Positions 25,466 through 33,283 of a stretch of DNA of 64,000 nucleotides are shown here, in pieces. The stretch lies in NCBI RefSeq assembly GCF_036906915.1, contig NZ_JBAKHX010000007.1:1-64000 (forward strand), given 5' to 3'. The position numbers were made by a program, and so were the translations under genes. Below the pieces are notes generated by a model. It had not been told where the DNA came from. It searched no databases and was given only the letters and a program-made list of their open reading frames with translations. This stretch comes from Phytohabitans sp036906915. GTDB lineage: Bacteria; Actinomycetota; Actinomycetes; Mycobacteriales; Micromonosporaceae. How positions within the stretch are numbered: position 1 is the first letter of the stretch; every line of letters begins with the position of its first letter.

Positions 25466-26599
25466 TCACGGGGCGCATACGTACTCCTCGAGCGCGGCGG
25501 GATACGCCGGCCCGGGTGCGAGGCCGATCCCGTGGTCGCGGGGCGCCAGGACCGAGCCGTCCGGTTCGATGCCCGGTTCCTTGCGCACGGGGTTGGCGGT
25601 CACGAGGGACTCGTAGTAAGTGGTGTTGGGGATCGCCATACACAGGTGCCGGGCCGACTGAGTGTTGCCATGCACCTCGGCGCGCAGCCGGTAGGCGTCC
25701 GCTAGATGGGCGATCCGCATCGCACCGGTCATTCCGCCGCGCAGGGCCGCACTCGTCCGGACGTAGGTCGCGCAACCGGCAGCGAGGAAGTCGGCCGTGC
25801 TCAGATGCACACCGGGGATCGTCTCGGCCACGTTGAGCGGCACGCCGACCCGCTCGGCGAGCCACCGATACGCCGTGATGCTGTACTCCCGGATCGGTTC
25901 CTCGTACCAGAGGTAGCCGCACTCGGTCAGGGCGTCGCCGACCTGGACAGCGTCCGCGAGGTCGAACGCCGCGGAGCCGTCGTACATCAACGGAACGTCC
26001 GGACCGACGTGCGCGCGCAGCGCCTGGATCAGCCGGATGTCGCGATCGCGATCACCCCAGGCGTGCAGCTTGATGGCCGGATAGCCGAGCGCCAAACACT
26101 GATCCGCGACGTCCAGGTACTCCTCGATCGAATCGAAGGTCACGGTCGACGCGTACGCGGGGATGCGCGTGCGGTAGCCGCCGAGCAGTTGCCAGCACGG
26201 GGCGCCGTGCACCCGCCCGGCCAGGTCCCACAGCGCTGTGTCGACGAGGCCGAGCAGGTGAATAGGCAGATACTCGGTGCGGTCGACGTTCCAGAGGCGC
26301 TCCCACAGCCACTCGCGCTGCAACGGGTCGGCGCCGACCAGTTCCGGGCGCAGCACACGGTCGACGAGATCCCGCAGAACGACGGCGGAGCCCGGCTTTT
26401 GCGCGGTCGCCACACCGGTCGCGCCCGTGTCGGTGCCGATGCGGATGATGCCGACCTGTCCGCCGGACCCGCCGCGCAACCCGTCACGCCACCGGAAGGG
26501 CGGATCCGGAGCGGCGACGTCGGTAGAGAAGGCTTCTACGTGGGTGATGCGCACGGTGACTCCGGTCCTGGGCGGGGGCGGCACGGCATCTGCAGTCAA
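25466..26599 (-). CDS. enolase-superfamily enzyme (mandelate racemase/muconate lactonising group)
   Basis: 377 residues with the capping domain (residues about 16-140) and (beta/alpha)7-barrel. Key segments: AIKLHAWGD on the second strand (Lys, then His two residues later, in place of the usual KxK), PLMYDGSAAFDLADA (metal Asp), YLWYEEPI (metal Glu), PLNVAETI (metal Glu) and EVHGNTQSARH near the His end. It likely abstracts a proton alpha to a carboxylate, so the substrate is expected to be a sugar acid or its lactone. First structural gene after gntR; the solute-binding gene starts 50 bp after its stop. Confidence 0.88.
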   Translation of the reverse strand: MTADAVPPPPRTGVTVRITHVEAFSTDVAAPDPPFRWRDGLRGGSGGQVGIIRIGTDTGATGVATAQKPGSAVVLRDLVDRVLRPELVGADPLQREWLWERLWNVDRTEYLPIHLLGLVDTALWDLAGRVHGAPCWQLLGGYRTRIPAYASTVTFDSIEEYLDVADQCLALGYPAIKLHAWGDRDRDIRLIQALRAHVGPDVPLMYDGSAAFDLADAVQVGDALTECGYLWYEEPIREYSITAYRWLAERVGVPLNVAETIPGVHLSTADFLAAGCATYVRTSAALRGGMTGAMRIAHLADAYRLRAEVHGNTQSARHLCMAIPNTTYYESLVTANPVRKEPGIEPDGSVLAPRDHGIGLAPGPAYPAALEEYVCAP

Positions 26600-26874
26600 T
26601 GAAGCTGGTACATCTTGTGCGAGGCGTACAACATACCAGTCATTAATCGCAATGAGTAGGACCCATCTTGGACATGATCGCGGCAGCGATGGACTCCAAC
26701 ATAGGGCATATCATCCGCTTTTGTCCCTTGTGGGGCGGTGATGAGGCAGGCGCTCCTTCGGCACGCGCTGGACCGCGGGGATTATTAACCTGCTTCATTT
26801 GAAGCAGATGGAGCAAGTCTTGGAAAGTCGAGAACGACAGATATCTGCCTGTGGTCGTGCCCCCGTGCTTGCGG
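26600..26874 (-). promoter_or_regulatory. AT-rich control region between gntR and the catabolic operon
   Basis: This 275-bp gap is much richer in A/T than its surroundings and holds several dyads: CTGCTTCA-TT-TGAAGCAG (26790-26807), a 10-bp palindrome CAGATATCTG (about 26839-26848), and a spaced CTGGTA...TACCAG pair (about 26604-26640). The first may be a FadR-type operator or part of the gntR terminator; the spaced pair lies just upstream of the enolase-family start. No single promoter can be fixed by eye. Confidence 0.4.
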
Positions 26875-27660
26875 TCAGTACGACCGGAAGACTCGCCGAC
26901 CGATCTCCGCCTGGTAACTCAGGCGGGTGCGCTCGACGTGCGCCAGGGCCGCAAGGCCTGCCTGTTCGGCGTCTCCGCGTCGGACGGCCTCGAAGATCTG
27001 ACGGTGTTCCGCCAAAGCGGTGGCCACCGGACCACCGCTGAATCCGCCGAACGCCGCCGTCACCACCCGCCGCTGCAGACCCTGAACGGTCGCGATCGAG
27101 TCGAGCAAGAACCCATTGTGGGCAGCCCTGGCGACGGCACAGTGGAAGGACTCGTCGGCGGCCGCCATCACCCTCGGATCCGCAGCCTCCAGCGACCGGG
27201 CATACGCCTCGAGGGCGTCGTCGATGGCAACCAACTCGCCCGGCGTGGCCCGCTTCGCGGCCAGGCCGGCCGCAGCCTGTTCCTGCACCCCTCGGAACTC
27301 GAACATATCCATGATGTGGGCAATGTCAGTCGGCACGAACCCGGCCACCGGCGACACCGGCGCGTCCGCCGGATCGGCGACGAAGATGCCCCGCCCGCGC
27401 TGCGTGCTGATCCGGCCGGTGGCCGCGAGAGTCTTCAGCGCGTCCCGGGTGATCGTGCGGCTGACACCGAGGATCTCGGCGAACCGCGCCTCGGTGGGTA
27501 ACCGGTCACCCGGCACGAAACCCTGCTCGGTGATGAACTGCAGGATCCGCTCTGCCGCCCGGGAATAACCCGGCCGGTAGGTGGCCTCCTCATCCGCCTC
27601 CGGTACGAACGTCTCGACCTTGTCGTGACCCGTTGCACCCACCGGATGAGTATGACTCAT
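26875..27660 (-). CDS. FadR-subfamily GntR regulator
   Basis: 261 residues. N-terminal winged helix (ERILQFITEQGFVPGDRLPT, EARFAEILGVSRTITRDALK, GRISTQRGRGIFVADP) and a C-terminal FCD domain (FEFRGVQEQAAAGLAAKRAT, ADESFHCAVARAAHNGFLLD, EHRQIFEAVRRGDAEQAGLA) with the D/H residues that usually bind a metal and a carboxylate ligand. ATG 27660 follows GAGGGCGG. It leads the minus-strand operon, and an organic-acid or sugar-acid effector would match the enolase-family enzyme next to it. Confidence 0.9.
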   Translation of the reverse strand: MSHTHPVGATGHDKVETFVPEADEEATYRPGYSRAAERILQFITEQGFVPGDRLPTEARFAEILGVSRTITRDALKTLAATGRISTQRGRGIFVADPADAPVSPVAGFVPTDIAHIMDMFEFRGVQEQAAAGLAAKRATPGELVAIDDALEAYARSLEAADPRVMAAADESFHCAVARAAHNGFLLDSIATVQGLQRRVVTAAFGGFSGGPVATALAEHRQIFEAVRRGDAEQAGLAALAHVERTRLSYQAEIGRRVFRSY

Positions 27661-28199
27661 CACACGGTCCGCCCTCATCGAGCCACATCGCCGGCGCCGT
27701 GCCGCACCATGCCCCAGGCTCCTTCACGGCGCGGAAGCCGCAGCCGTCCCGGAGCCGACCAGCGGTGTCGTCCCAGCCGCCGATGAGGTAGTCCAGGGCG
27801 CGGGTGTCCGGCCCCACTGGCCGTCCGAACCGGCCATGCCTTTATGGCTGCGCGGGCCGAAATGGCGCGGCCATCCAATCCCGTTGCGGCAGGTGCGGGC
27901 CGGAGGCGGTGCCGTTGAGGTCGCCGCCGCCGACGACCGGCAAGCTTTGGCCGCCCAGGTGAGGGCGCGTTACCGATGGGGCGGCCGGATGCGACTGGAC
28001 GGCGCGGTGGGAAGGGATTTGGGCCCGGCGGCGTAGGGGAACCGACAGCAGCTCACGGTCGTCCACGCGGAGATCCGGGCTTCGACAAGCAACTGTGCCA
28101 GTTCGTGGTGACCTTCCCCGACGCGTTGGGCGCCGCTGGCAGAGCACCGGACGGCTGGAGTGGTGGCGCCGCTATGGCCGAGCCTCGCTGTTGGCGCGG
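27661..28199. other. 539-bp stretch without a convincing gene
   Basis: Both strands have short open frames here, for example a minus-strand piece LRDGCGFRAVKEPGAWCGTA near 27700-27750, but none has a start, ribosome-binding site and recognisable domain together. It may hold a decayed gene between the two flanking regulators. Confidence 0.3.
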
Positions 28200-28838
28200 T
28201 CACCGATCTGGCCGTGCACGAGGTACGGCTTGCAGCAGTGATCGCAGCAGTTGTGCGGCGGTGTCGGCGGACACTTCGCCAGGTGTGCTCGTGATCTGGG
28301 CGGCCAGTCCGTCGACGAACGTGTGCAGGAGCGCCGCCCAGAGCTCGACCTGGGCATCAGAGTGCTGGAGCGTGGCCTGGCTCGGTTCGTGGGTCGTCTC
28401 GTGTCCGCGCATGGCGGCGATGCATTGGCGGTACAGCGCCCGTTGGTCTTTCCATGTCACAGAGCCTCCTTCTGGAGGGTGTTGACGCTCCCATTCCACG
28501 ACCGCCGACCACAGCGCGTATTCCTCGCGCCGCTCGGCATCGAACGGCAACATCTCCTCCACGATCGAGGCGATCCGTTCGACCACCGAACCTTGAGGCC
28601 GAGGCCGCTGGACGCGTGGGATGACCCGTCGGCGGAGGGTCTCTGTGGTGGCCTGTACGACATAGGCCTGCAGTTCGTGCTGGTTGCTGAAGTAATGCCG
28701 CAAGGACCCGGTGGACCAGCCGGCTTCGGCGGCGACTCCGCGGACCGTCACACCGGCAAGGCCCTCACGAAGGATCACCCGGATGGCAGCCTCGCCGATC
28801 TCGGCCCGTCGCTGGTCATGATCGACGAGTCGAGGCAC
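28200..28838 (-). CDS. TetR-family regulator
   Basis: 212 residues. HTH at residues about 15-55: IRVILREGLAGVTVRGVAAE, AGWSTGSLRHYFSNQHELQA. The C-terminal part is a TetR ligand domain with helices EYALWSAVVEWERQ and VELWAALLHTFVDGLAAQIT. It is divergent from the membrane-anchored hydrolase at 29122, and two palindromes with the core ACACGGCCGTGT / ACACGGGCGTGT lie between them, overlapping its own start region. Autoregulation together with control of the hydrolase is likely. Confidence 0.88.
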   Translation of the reverse strand: MPRLVDHDQRRAEIGEAAIRVILREGLAGVTVRGVAAEAGWSTGSLRHYFSNQHELQAYVVQATTETLRRRVIPRVQRPRPQGSVVERIASIVEEMLPFDAERREEYALWSAVVEWERQHPPEGGSVTWKDQRALYRQCIAAMRGHETTHEPSQATLQHSDAQVELWAALLHTFVDGLAAQITSTPGEVSADTAAQLLRSLLQAVPRARPDR

Positions 28839-28842
28839 TCCT

Positions 28843-28887
28843 CTATGTTAACACGGCCGTGTTAGCATAGTTGACACGGGCGTGTCA
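28843..28887. promoter_or_regulatory. two tandem TetR operators
   Basis: Site 1 (28843-28870) is a 28-bp palindrome with 13 of 14 arm positions matching (half-site CTATGTTAACACGG). Site 2 (28872-28887) is TGACACGGGCGTGTCA, 7 of 8 pairs matching. Their centres are 23 bp apart, about two helical turns, suiting two TetR dimers on one DNA face. They lie directly before the TetR start at 28838. Confidence 0.65.
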
Positions 28888-29121
28888 TTAAGGTCGTTGA
28901 CTCGCGACAGGAGCCGGGTTTGTCGATCGCGACGGTTGGGGCGGTGCTCGGACGGGCCCTGCTCGACACGCTGAGTCCCAGCATCACCGGCACGGGGGCG
29001 CCCGCCGCGCGGAAGGAGCCGGGAGGATGACGCTCGACAGACGAGGCCGCAGGACCGCCCGCCACAGCCGGCCGGGCCGGTGTGCGTGCTGATGGGCGAG
29101 AGCGAGCAAGGCAGATACCTC

Positions 29122-30426
29122 ATGGTGTGGCGCGGGCTCGTCGTGATCCTGGTGGGTCTTGCCGTGGTAGTGACCGTGGCGGTGGCCTGGCTCGCCGCGG
29201 GTGCCGCGTTCTTCGCGACGGCGATCCTCAGCAGCGAGGTCGGGTTGTTGTTCGGCGTCGCCGTGGTGGCATGCCTGGCCGTCGGCACGGCCGGGGCCTG
29301 GCTCGCCGCGCGGCTGCTACGCCGAGCCAGACCGCGGCGGTGGGGCATCGCCGTCGGCGCTGCCGCGAGCACCGGTCTGGTCATCGCGGCCATACTGACG
29401 GTGCTGCGCCCCCTGCCGAGTACCGACGCCAGGCAACCGCCCGAGGTACCGGCCGGGGTCCGGTACTGGACGTTGTCGACCGGTTCCCGACTCGCCTACC
29501 TCGAGATGCCCGCGGCGGGTAGGCCGGAGCCCACGCCGATCGTCGTCGTCGGGGGCGGACCCGGCGAAGCAGTCGTCTCCAATGCCGCACAGGTCCGGTA
29601 CCTCGGGCAGCTAGCCCGCCTGGGCTACCCCGTGTACGTCTACGACCAGATCGGCGCGGGGCTCTCGTCCCGGCTGGACGATCCGGCCGGATACACCGTG
29701 AGGCGCCACGTCGCCGACATCGAGGCGATACGCCAGACGCTTCGCGCGGACCGGCTGGTCCTCATGGGATCGTCCTGGGGCGGCAGCCTGGTCGCGCGCT
29801 ACCTGGCACGCCATCCCGACCACGTCGCCAAGGCGATCTTCACCTCACCCGCGCCGATCGACTACGCGCAGTGGCCCGACGCCGGCTCCGTATCCTCCCG
29901 TCTGCCGCCACGGCAACGCGAGCAGGCGGAGGACCTGCTGCCCGGCTCCCCGCGGTTCCTGCTGTGGTACGCCCTCGGCGCCGTCAACCCTCAGGCGGCT
30001 CACCGGCTGGTGCCCGACGGGGAGGCAGACGCCTACTTCGACACCTACCTCGATCTGGTACAGCCGGCCACGGTGTGCGATCCGGCGCACCTGCCCGACC
30101 AACATGTGACGGGTAACGGCCTGTACGACAACGTCTTCACGACTCCCGACGCGAGAACCACACACACCCAGGCCGAAGCGCGCCAGCTGCTAGCACGCAA
30201 CCACACCCCCGCTCTGATCCTCGCCGGCGGATGCGACTACATACCCTGGGCAGTGACCCGGCAGTACACGACGACATTGCCCAACTCGACGCTGGTGTGC
30301 CTCCCTCGCGCCGGCCACGTGATCTACCTCGACGAGCCCGCGGCGTATCTGAACGTCGTCACGGCATTCCTGCGCGACGCGCCGCTCCCGGTGCCACCCT
30401 GGAAGAGGCCGACACCATGCCGTTAA
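29122..30426 (+). CDS. membrane-anchored alpha/beta hydrolase (prolyl-aminopeptidase-like, S33)
   Basis: 434 residues. The first about 100 residues hold three to four hydrophobic helices (GLVVILVGLAVVVTVAVAWL, LLFGVAVVACLAVGTAGAWL, GLVIAAILTVL). The rest is an S33-type hydrolase: VVVGGGPGEAV oxyanion motif, VYVYDQIGAGLSSRL, nucleophile Ser in MGSSWGGSLVARYLARHPD, an Asp in GGCDYIPW and the His in LPRAGHVIYLDEP. The catalytic domain probably faces the outside. ATG 29122 is chosen for its nearby AAGGCAG and direct lead into the first helix; GTG 29080 and ATG 29092 are alternatives. Divergent from, and likely repressed by, the TetR at 28200. Confidence 0.75.
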   Translation: MVWRGLVVILVGLAVVVTVAVAWLAAGAAFFATAILSSEVGLLFGVAVVACLAVGTAGAWLAARLLRRARPRRWGIAVGAAASTGLVIAAILTVLRPLPSTDARQPPEVPAGVRYWTLSTGSRLAYLEMPAAGRPEPTPIVVVGGGPGEAVVSNAAQVRYLGQLARLGYPVYVYDQIGAGLSSRLDDPAGYTVRRHVADIEAIRQTLRADRLVLMGSSWGGSLVARYLARHPDHVAKAIFTSPAPIDYAQWPDAGSVSSRLPPRQREQAEDLLPGSPRFLLWYALGAVNPQAAHRLVPDGEADAYFDTYLDLVQPATVCDPAHLPDQHVTGNGLYDNVFTTPDARTTHTQAEARQLLARNHTPALILAGGCDYIPWAVTRQYTTTLPNSTLVCLPRAGHVIYLDEPAAYLNVVTAFLRDAPLPVPPWKRPTPCR

Positions 30427-30598
30427 CCAACCAGCAGGAACAGACCGCCGCCGCCGCTGGCAGCGCTGCCCACGCACCAAGCGTGCCTGGATCTACTGTC
30501 GTGTCTTGGTCGACCGCCGTCTTACCGGGAGCCTCACCTCTCATCTAGCGACGGCACGCCGATACCGACCCTGACCAGCGCCGCGACGGTGGAAAGGT

Positions 30599-30982
30599 TC
30601 ACTGCGCCAAGTCGCCCGTTTCAGGCTGGGCGACGTCACGCAAATGCCGATTGTGCCGCGGTTCCTGTCTGGTCTTCGCGTCGGTCAGACGCCGACGCAG
30701 ATCGTCACGAACGTCCATGACCGCTGCGTGCAGGTCCTCCTCGCTCGAGGTGGTGACGATCTTCTCGCGCCCGCCGATCCAGCACTCCAGGGTGACCTTC
30801 TGGCCGCGGGCCTCGCGGTCCTTCACCGAAATCTCCAGCTCCGTCGCATCGGCGTGAAACGACGCAAGCCGGGCATCCAGGGTGCCGAACTGCTCGGCAA
30901 TCCAGTTGCGGTCACCCTGAGAGAAACCGGCGCCCACGCGCAGGCACTCCTGGACTGTGGCCGGCTTCGCGACAGCGCTCAT
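30599..30982 (-). CDS. HPF/RaiA-type ribosome-associated protein
   Basis: 127 residues with the beta-alpha-beta-beta-beta-alpha arrangement of HPF/RaiA: RVGAGFSQGDRNWIAEQFGT, ATELEISVKDREARGQKVTL and a second helix SSEEDLHAAVMDVRDDLRRR. It lacks the long-HPF C-terminal dimerisation domain. A good ribosome-binding site (AGGAGG, 6 bp before ATG 30982) fixes the start. Family members bind the 30S A/P site and help hibernation; here that is inferred. Unlike typical HPF it is short and has a charged C-terminal tail. Confidence 0.7.
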   Translation of the reverse strand: MSAVAKPATVQECLRVGAGFSQGDRNWIAEQFGTLDARLASFHADATELEISVKDREARGQKVTLECWIGGREKIVTTSSEEDLHAAVMDVRDDLRRRLTDAKTRQEPRHNRHLRDVAQPETGDLAQ

Positions 30983-31060
30983 CGGACCTCCTAGATGCGG
31001 TAAGAACAATCAAAGAGTGCTGTACCCCTGTGACCGTTTTCGAACCCACGACGGCCGGCG

Positions 31061-31374
31061 CTAGGTCTCTGCACGGTAGATCTCCAGGCCGGTGACGGTG
31101 CGTAGAACTTCGAGAAGTCGGTGGGCGTCCGTGCCAGCACGCTGTTGATCGCGGTGTTGCGGCTGCCATTGCGGATGCGAACCGGTATTGGTGGACCATC
31201 CACGTCTACCGGTGACGTTCCGTGGACCAGCGCCCACGACCAGCCGCACTCGAAGCGCACTTCCGGGGTGATGTGCACGTCCCGGGTGGCGATGGTGATC
31301 TCGTGCAGGCCGGCGTATACCTCTGCCAAGCTGGCCTCGTACTCCTGCAGACTATCGCCAGGCCCGGTCGGCAT
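31061..31374 (-). pseudogene. conserved hypothetical gene broken by a one-base frameshift
   Basis: Minus strand from ATG 31374: DSLQEYEASLAEVYAGLHEI, TIATRDVHITPEVRFECGWS, PVRIRNGSRNTAINSVLART. After PTDF the sense continues in the next frame as LLEVLRTVTGLEIYRAET with a stop at 31061, so one base is missing near 31111. I do not recognise the family. The gene is either inactivated or the base is a sequencing error. Confidence 0.45.
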
Positions 31375-31456
31375 CCTTACCTGCTTGATATGCGCGTCAC
31401 GCCACGTAACGGCGGTACTGTCTGATCGCCGTTCGGAACTGCCGAATTGAGTGCGG

Positions 31457-32131
31457 TCAGTGGGTTTGGGTCTCCCAGACCGGCTGCTGGGGCTCTTCGT
31501 TGTGCACGATGATGTTGGCGTGATGGGTCGGGCGGACCGTAGTGAAGTAGAACTGTTGGGCGGGGATGTAACGCTCGCGCCAGCGCCGTTCGACTTCGGC
31601 CCGAGATGACACCCGGCGCTCTCGGATCACGGCACGATCCACGGTCTTCTCCAGTGCGGTCGACACGAAGATGCGCAGGTCCCACCGGTCAATCAGTTCC
31701 GGGCGCATGAGGAAGACGCCGTCGAAGACCAGCACGGCGTCGGCGGAGGCGGTCGTGGCCGGCGGGGACAGCGCAGTATCCGCTGTGCGGTCGTAGACCG
31801 CGTGCTGGAAGCGTCGATTTCCGCCCGGGCCGAGCGGATCGAGCAGAACCCGGTTCAGGGCGGCGTAGTCGTGGGTGTCGAAGTAGCAGCCTTCGGCGGA
31901 GTACTCGCCGCGCGGATAGCGCTGTGCCCGAGGGAAGAGGAAATCGTCGATCGTCGCGCGGATGACGTCGCGGCCCTGTGCGCGCAAGACGACGGCCAAC
32001 TCGTCGGCGAGGGTGGTCTTGCCCGCGGCGGGCGGTCCGTCGATGGCGACCCGCGTCGGGTGTGCGACTGTGACGGACCGGACTTCCTCGGCCAGGCGGC
32101 CGAGCATCTCGTCGCGGGTGCCTTGGTCCAT
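31457..32131 (-). CDS. uridine-kinase-like P-loop NTPase
   Basis: 224 residues. Walker A is RVAIDGPPAAGKTTLADELA near residue 25, followed by IDDFLFPRAQRYPRGEYSAE, a segment typical of uridine kinase-like proteins, and VLVFDGVFLMRPELIDRWDL (Walker B region). The terminal part HHANIIVHNEEPQQPVW is also usual. Start ATG 32131 (MDQGTRDEM) is preferred. It likely phosphorylates a nucleoside or another small hydroxyl substrate; specificity cannot be read. No linked pathway genes. Confidence 0.82.
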   Translation of the reverse strand: MDQGTRDEMLGRLAEEVRSVTVAHPTRVAIDGPPAAGKTTLADELAVVLRAQGRDVIRATIDDFLFPRAQRYPRGEYSAEGCYFDTHDYAALNRVLLDPLGPGGNRRFQHAVYDRTADTALSPPATTASADAVLVFDGVFLMRPELIDRWDLRIFVSTALEKTVDRAVIRERRVSSRAEVERRWRERYIPAQQFYFTTVRPTHHANIIVHNEEPQQPVWETQTH

Positions 32132-32246
32132 GTCCTGCCCCGTCCTAGTCCTGTCTATTCGCGGACAGGTTGATTGGCTTCGGCGTACGGTCAGCAATCA
32201 ACCTCAGACAATGTACGCAGCCCATTTGCCCCTGGGGATGCTCTGT

Positions 32247-32420
32247 GCCGCGACCCGAACGGCCGGTGGACGCCGCGGCCGGCCCGGTGGAGGAGTTCGC
32301 CGCGGGCCTGCGGCGGTTACGCGGCAAGGCCGTGCGTCCGGGGGTACCGGGAGCTGGCCCGCCGGGCCCATTTCTCCGCGGCGACACTGTCCGCGGCGGC
32401 GGGCGTAGGGCACGGTGCGC
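32247..32420 (+). pseudogene. relic: N-terminal HTH of a large actinobacterial signalling protein
   Basis: Plus-strand VEEFAAGLRRLRGKA and, in the next frame, YRELARRAHFSAATLSAAAG together reproduce the N-terminal XRE-like segment (LRRLR-KAG-PGYRELARRAHFSAATLSAAAGG) found in front of WD40 or AAA domains in actinobacteria. There is a frameshift near 32335 and nothing of the downstream domains, so it is a 5' relic. Confidence 0.6.
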
Positions 32421-32734
32421 AGTCGTTGCACCTCGATGCGGCCTTTGTTCAGACGCGGGCGGCGTTGTTGGGCACAATCATCGTCACGGCCTTGGTGTCG
32501 GTCTTGGGTGTCTTCAGACAACACACATGATCACGTCAAGGCCGCACCACTGTCTAGAGTGGACGCATGCGGCTTCAGGTATCTGGCCTGAAGCGGGGCA
32601 GGGCACCGCGTGGCCGAACTCGCTCGCCGCGCCCGGTACTGCGCTCCGCAGACCAGCCCCGCTCGGTTAAACGACAAGCTAAGGGGTGTCTCAGATGGAC
32701 GGTTGGGTAACTGAGGCATGATCTTCGTTTCGTC

Positions 32735-32880
32735 AGCGATGACATGATCCGTACCGGGGCGCCGGACGACTTCTGGCAAGCCGCCCAGCCGCTGATCCTC
32801 ATCCCGCAGCCCGACCACAGGGCGGCGGCAAACGCCGGGCCGGACCCTCGGTGGCCGATACGGCTGTCCTACGCATCGGT
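32735..32880 (+). pseudogene. possible relic: N-terminus of an IS5-type transposase
   Basis: Plus-strand residues RTGAPDDFWQAAQPLILIPQ resemble the DDLWE---PLIPPP start of IS5-family transposases, but the similarity is short and the frame soon ends. Low certainty. The remainder of 32421-32900 shows nothing else. Confidence 0.25.
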
Positions 32881-32916
32881 ATCGCCCGAACGCGGGACGG
32901 TAGCTCGATTGATCTA

Positions 32917-32946
32917 TTGACGATATATTGATCATTTATATATGAT
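32917..32946 (+). promoter_or_regulatory. PadR operon promoter and operator
   Basis: -35 TTGACG (32917-32922), 18-bp spacer, -10 TATGAT (32941-32946). The whole interval is an AT-rich dyad (ATATATTGATCATTTATATAT, in part) in otherwise G/C-rich DNA. Transcription would begin at about 32953, at the GTG start of the PadR gene, which implies a leaderless mRNA and PadR autorepression. Confidence 0.55.
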
Positions 32947-32953
32947 CCGTGGC

Positions 32954-33283
32954 GTGAAACCGATGCGCGAGCCGACGTTCCTCATCCTCACCGCGCTCGC
33001 CGGCGCCTCTCGCCACGGATACGGCATCGTCCAGGAGGTCGAAGCGCTCTCCGAGGGGCGGGTCAGCCTGCTCACCGGCACGCTCTACACCGCACTCGAC
33101 CGGCTGACCGCCGAGGGGCTCGTGGAGCACGACCACGACGAGGAGGTCGACGGCCGGGTGCGCCACTACTACCGGCTCACCGCACCGGGGCTGACCGCCC
33201 TGACGGCCGAGACGGCCCGCCTGCGCCAGCTCACCGGCGCGGCCGAGGCCCGGCTGCGCGCCCTGCGTCCGGGCCTCGTCTGA
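32954..33283 (+). CDS. PadR-family regulator
   Basis: 109 residues. PadR winged helix: REPTFLILTALAGASRHGYG, IVQEVEALSEGRVSLLTGTL, YTALDRLTAEGLVEHDHDEE and the wing DGRVRHYYRLTAPGLTAL. GTG 32954 is chosen because it coincides with the predicted transcription start; ATG 32963 is also possible. The upstream ATG at 32942 lies within the -10 box and is unlikely. It overlaps the membrane-protein gene by one base (TGATG), a common PadR plus target-membrane-protein arrangement. Confidence 0.85.
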   Translation: MKPMREPTFLILTALAGASRHGYGIVQEVEALSEGRVSLLTGTLYTALDRLTAEGLVEHDHDEEVDGRVRHYYRLTAPGLTALTAETARLRQLTGAAEARLRALRPGLV

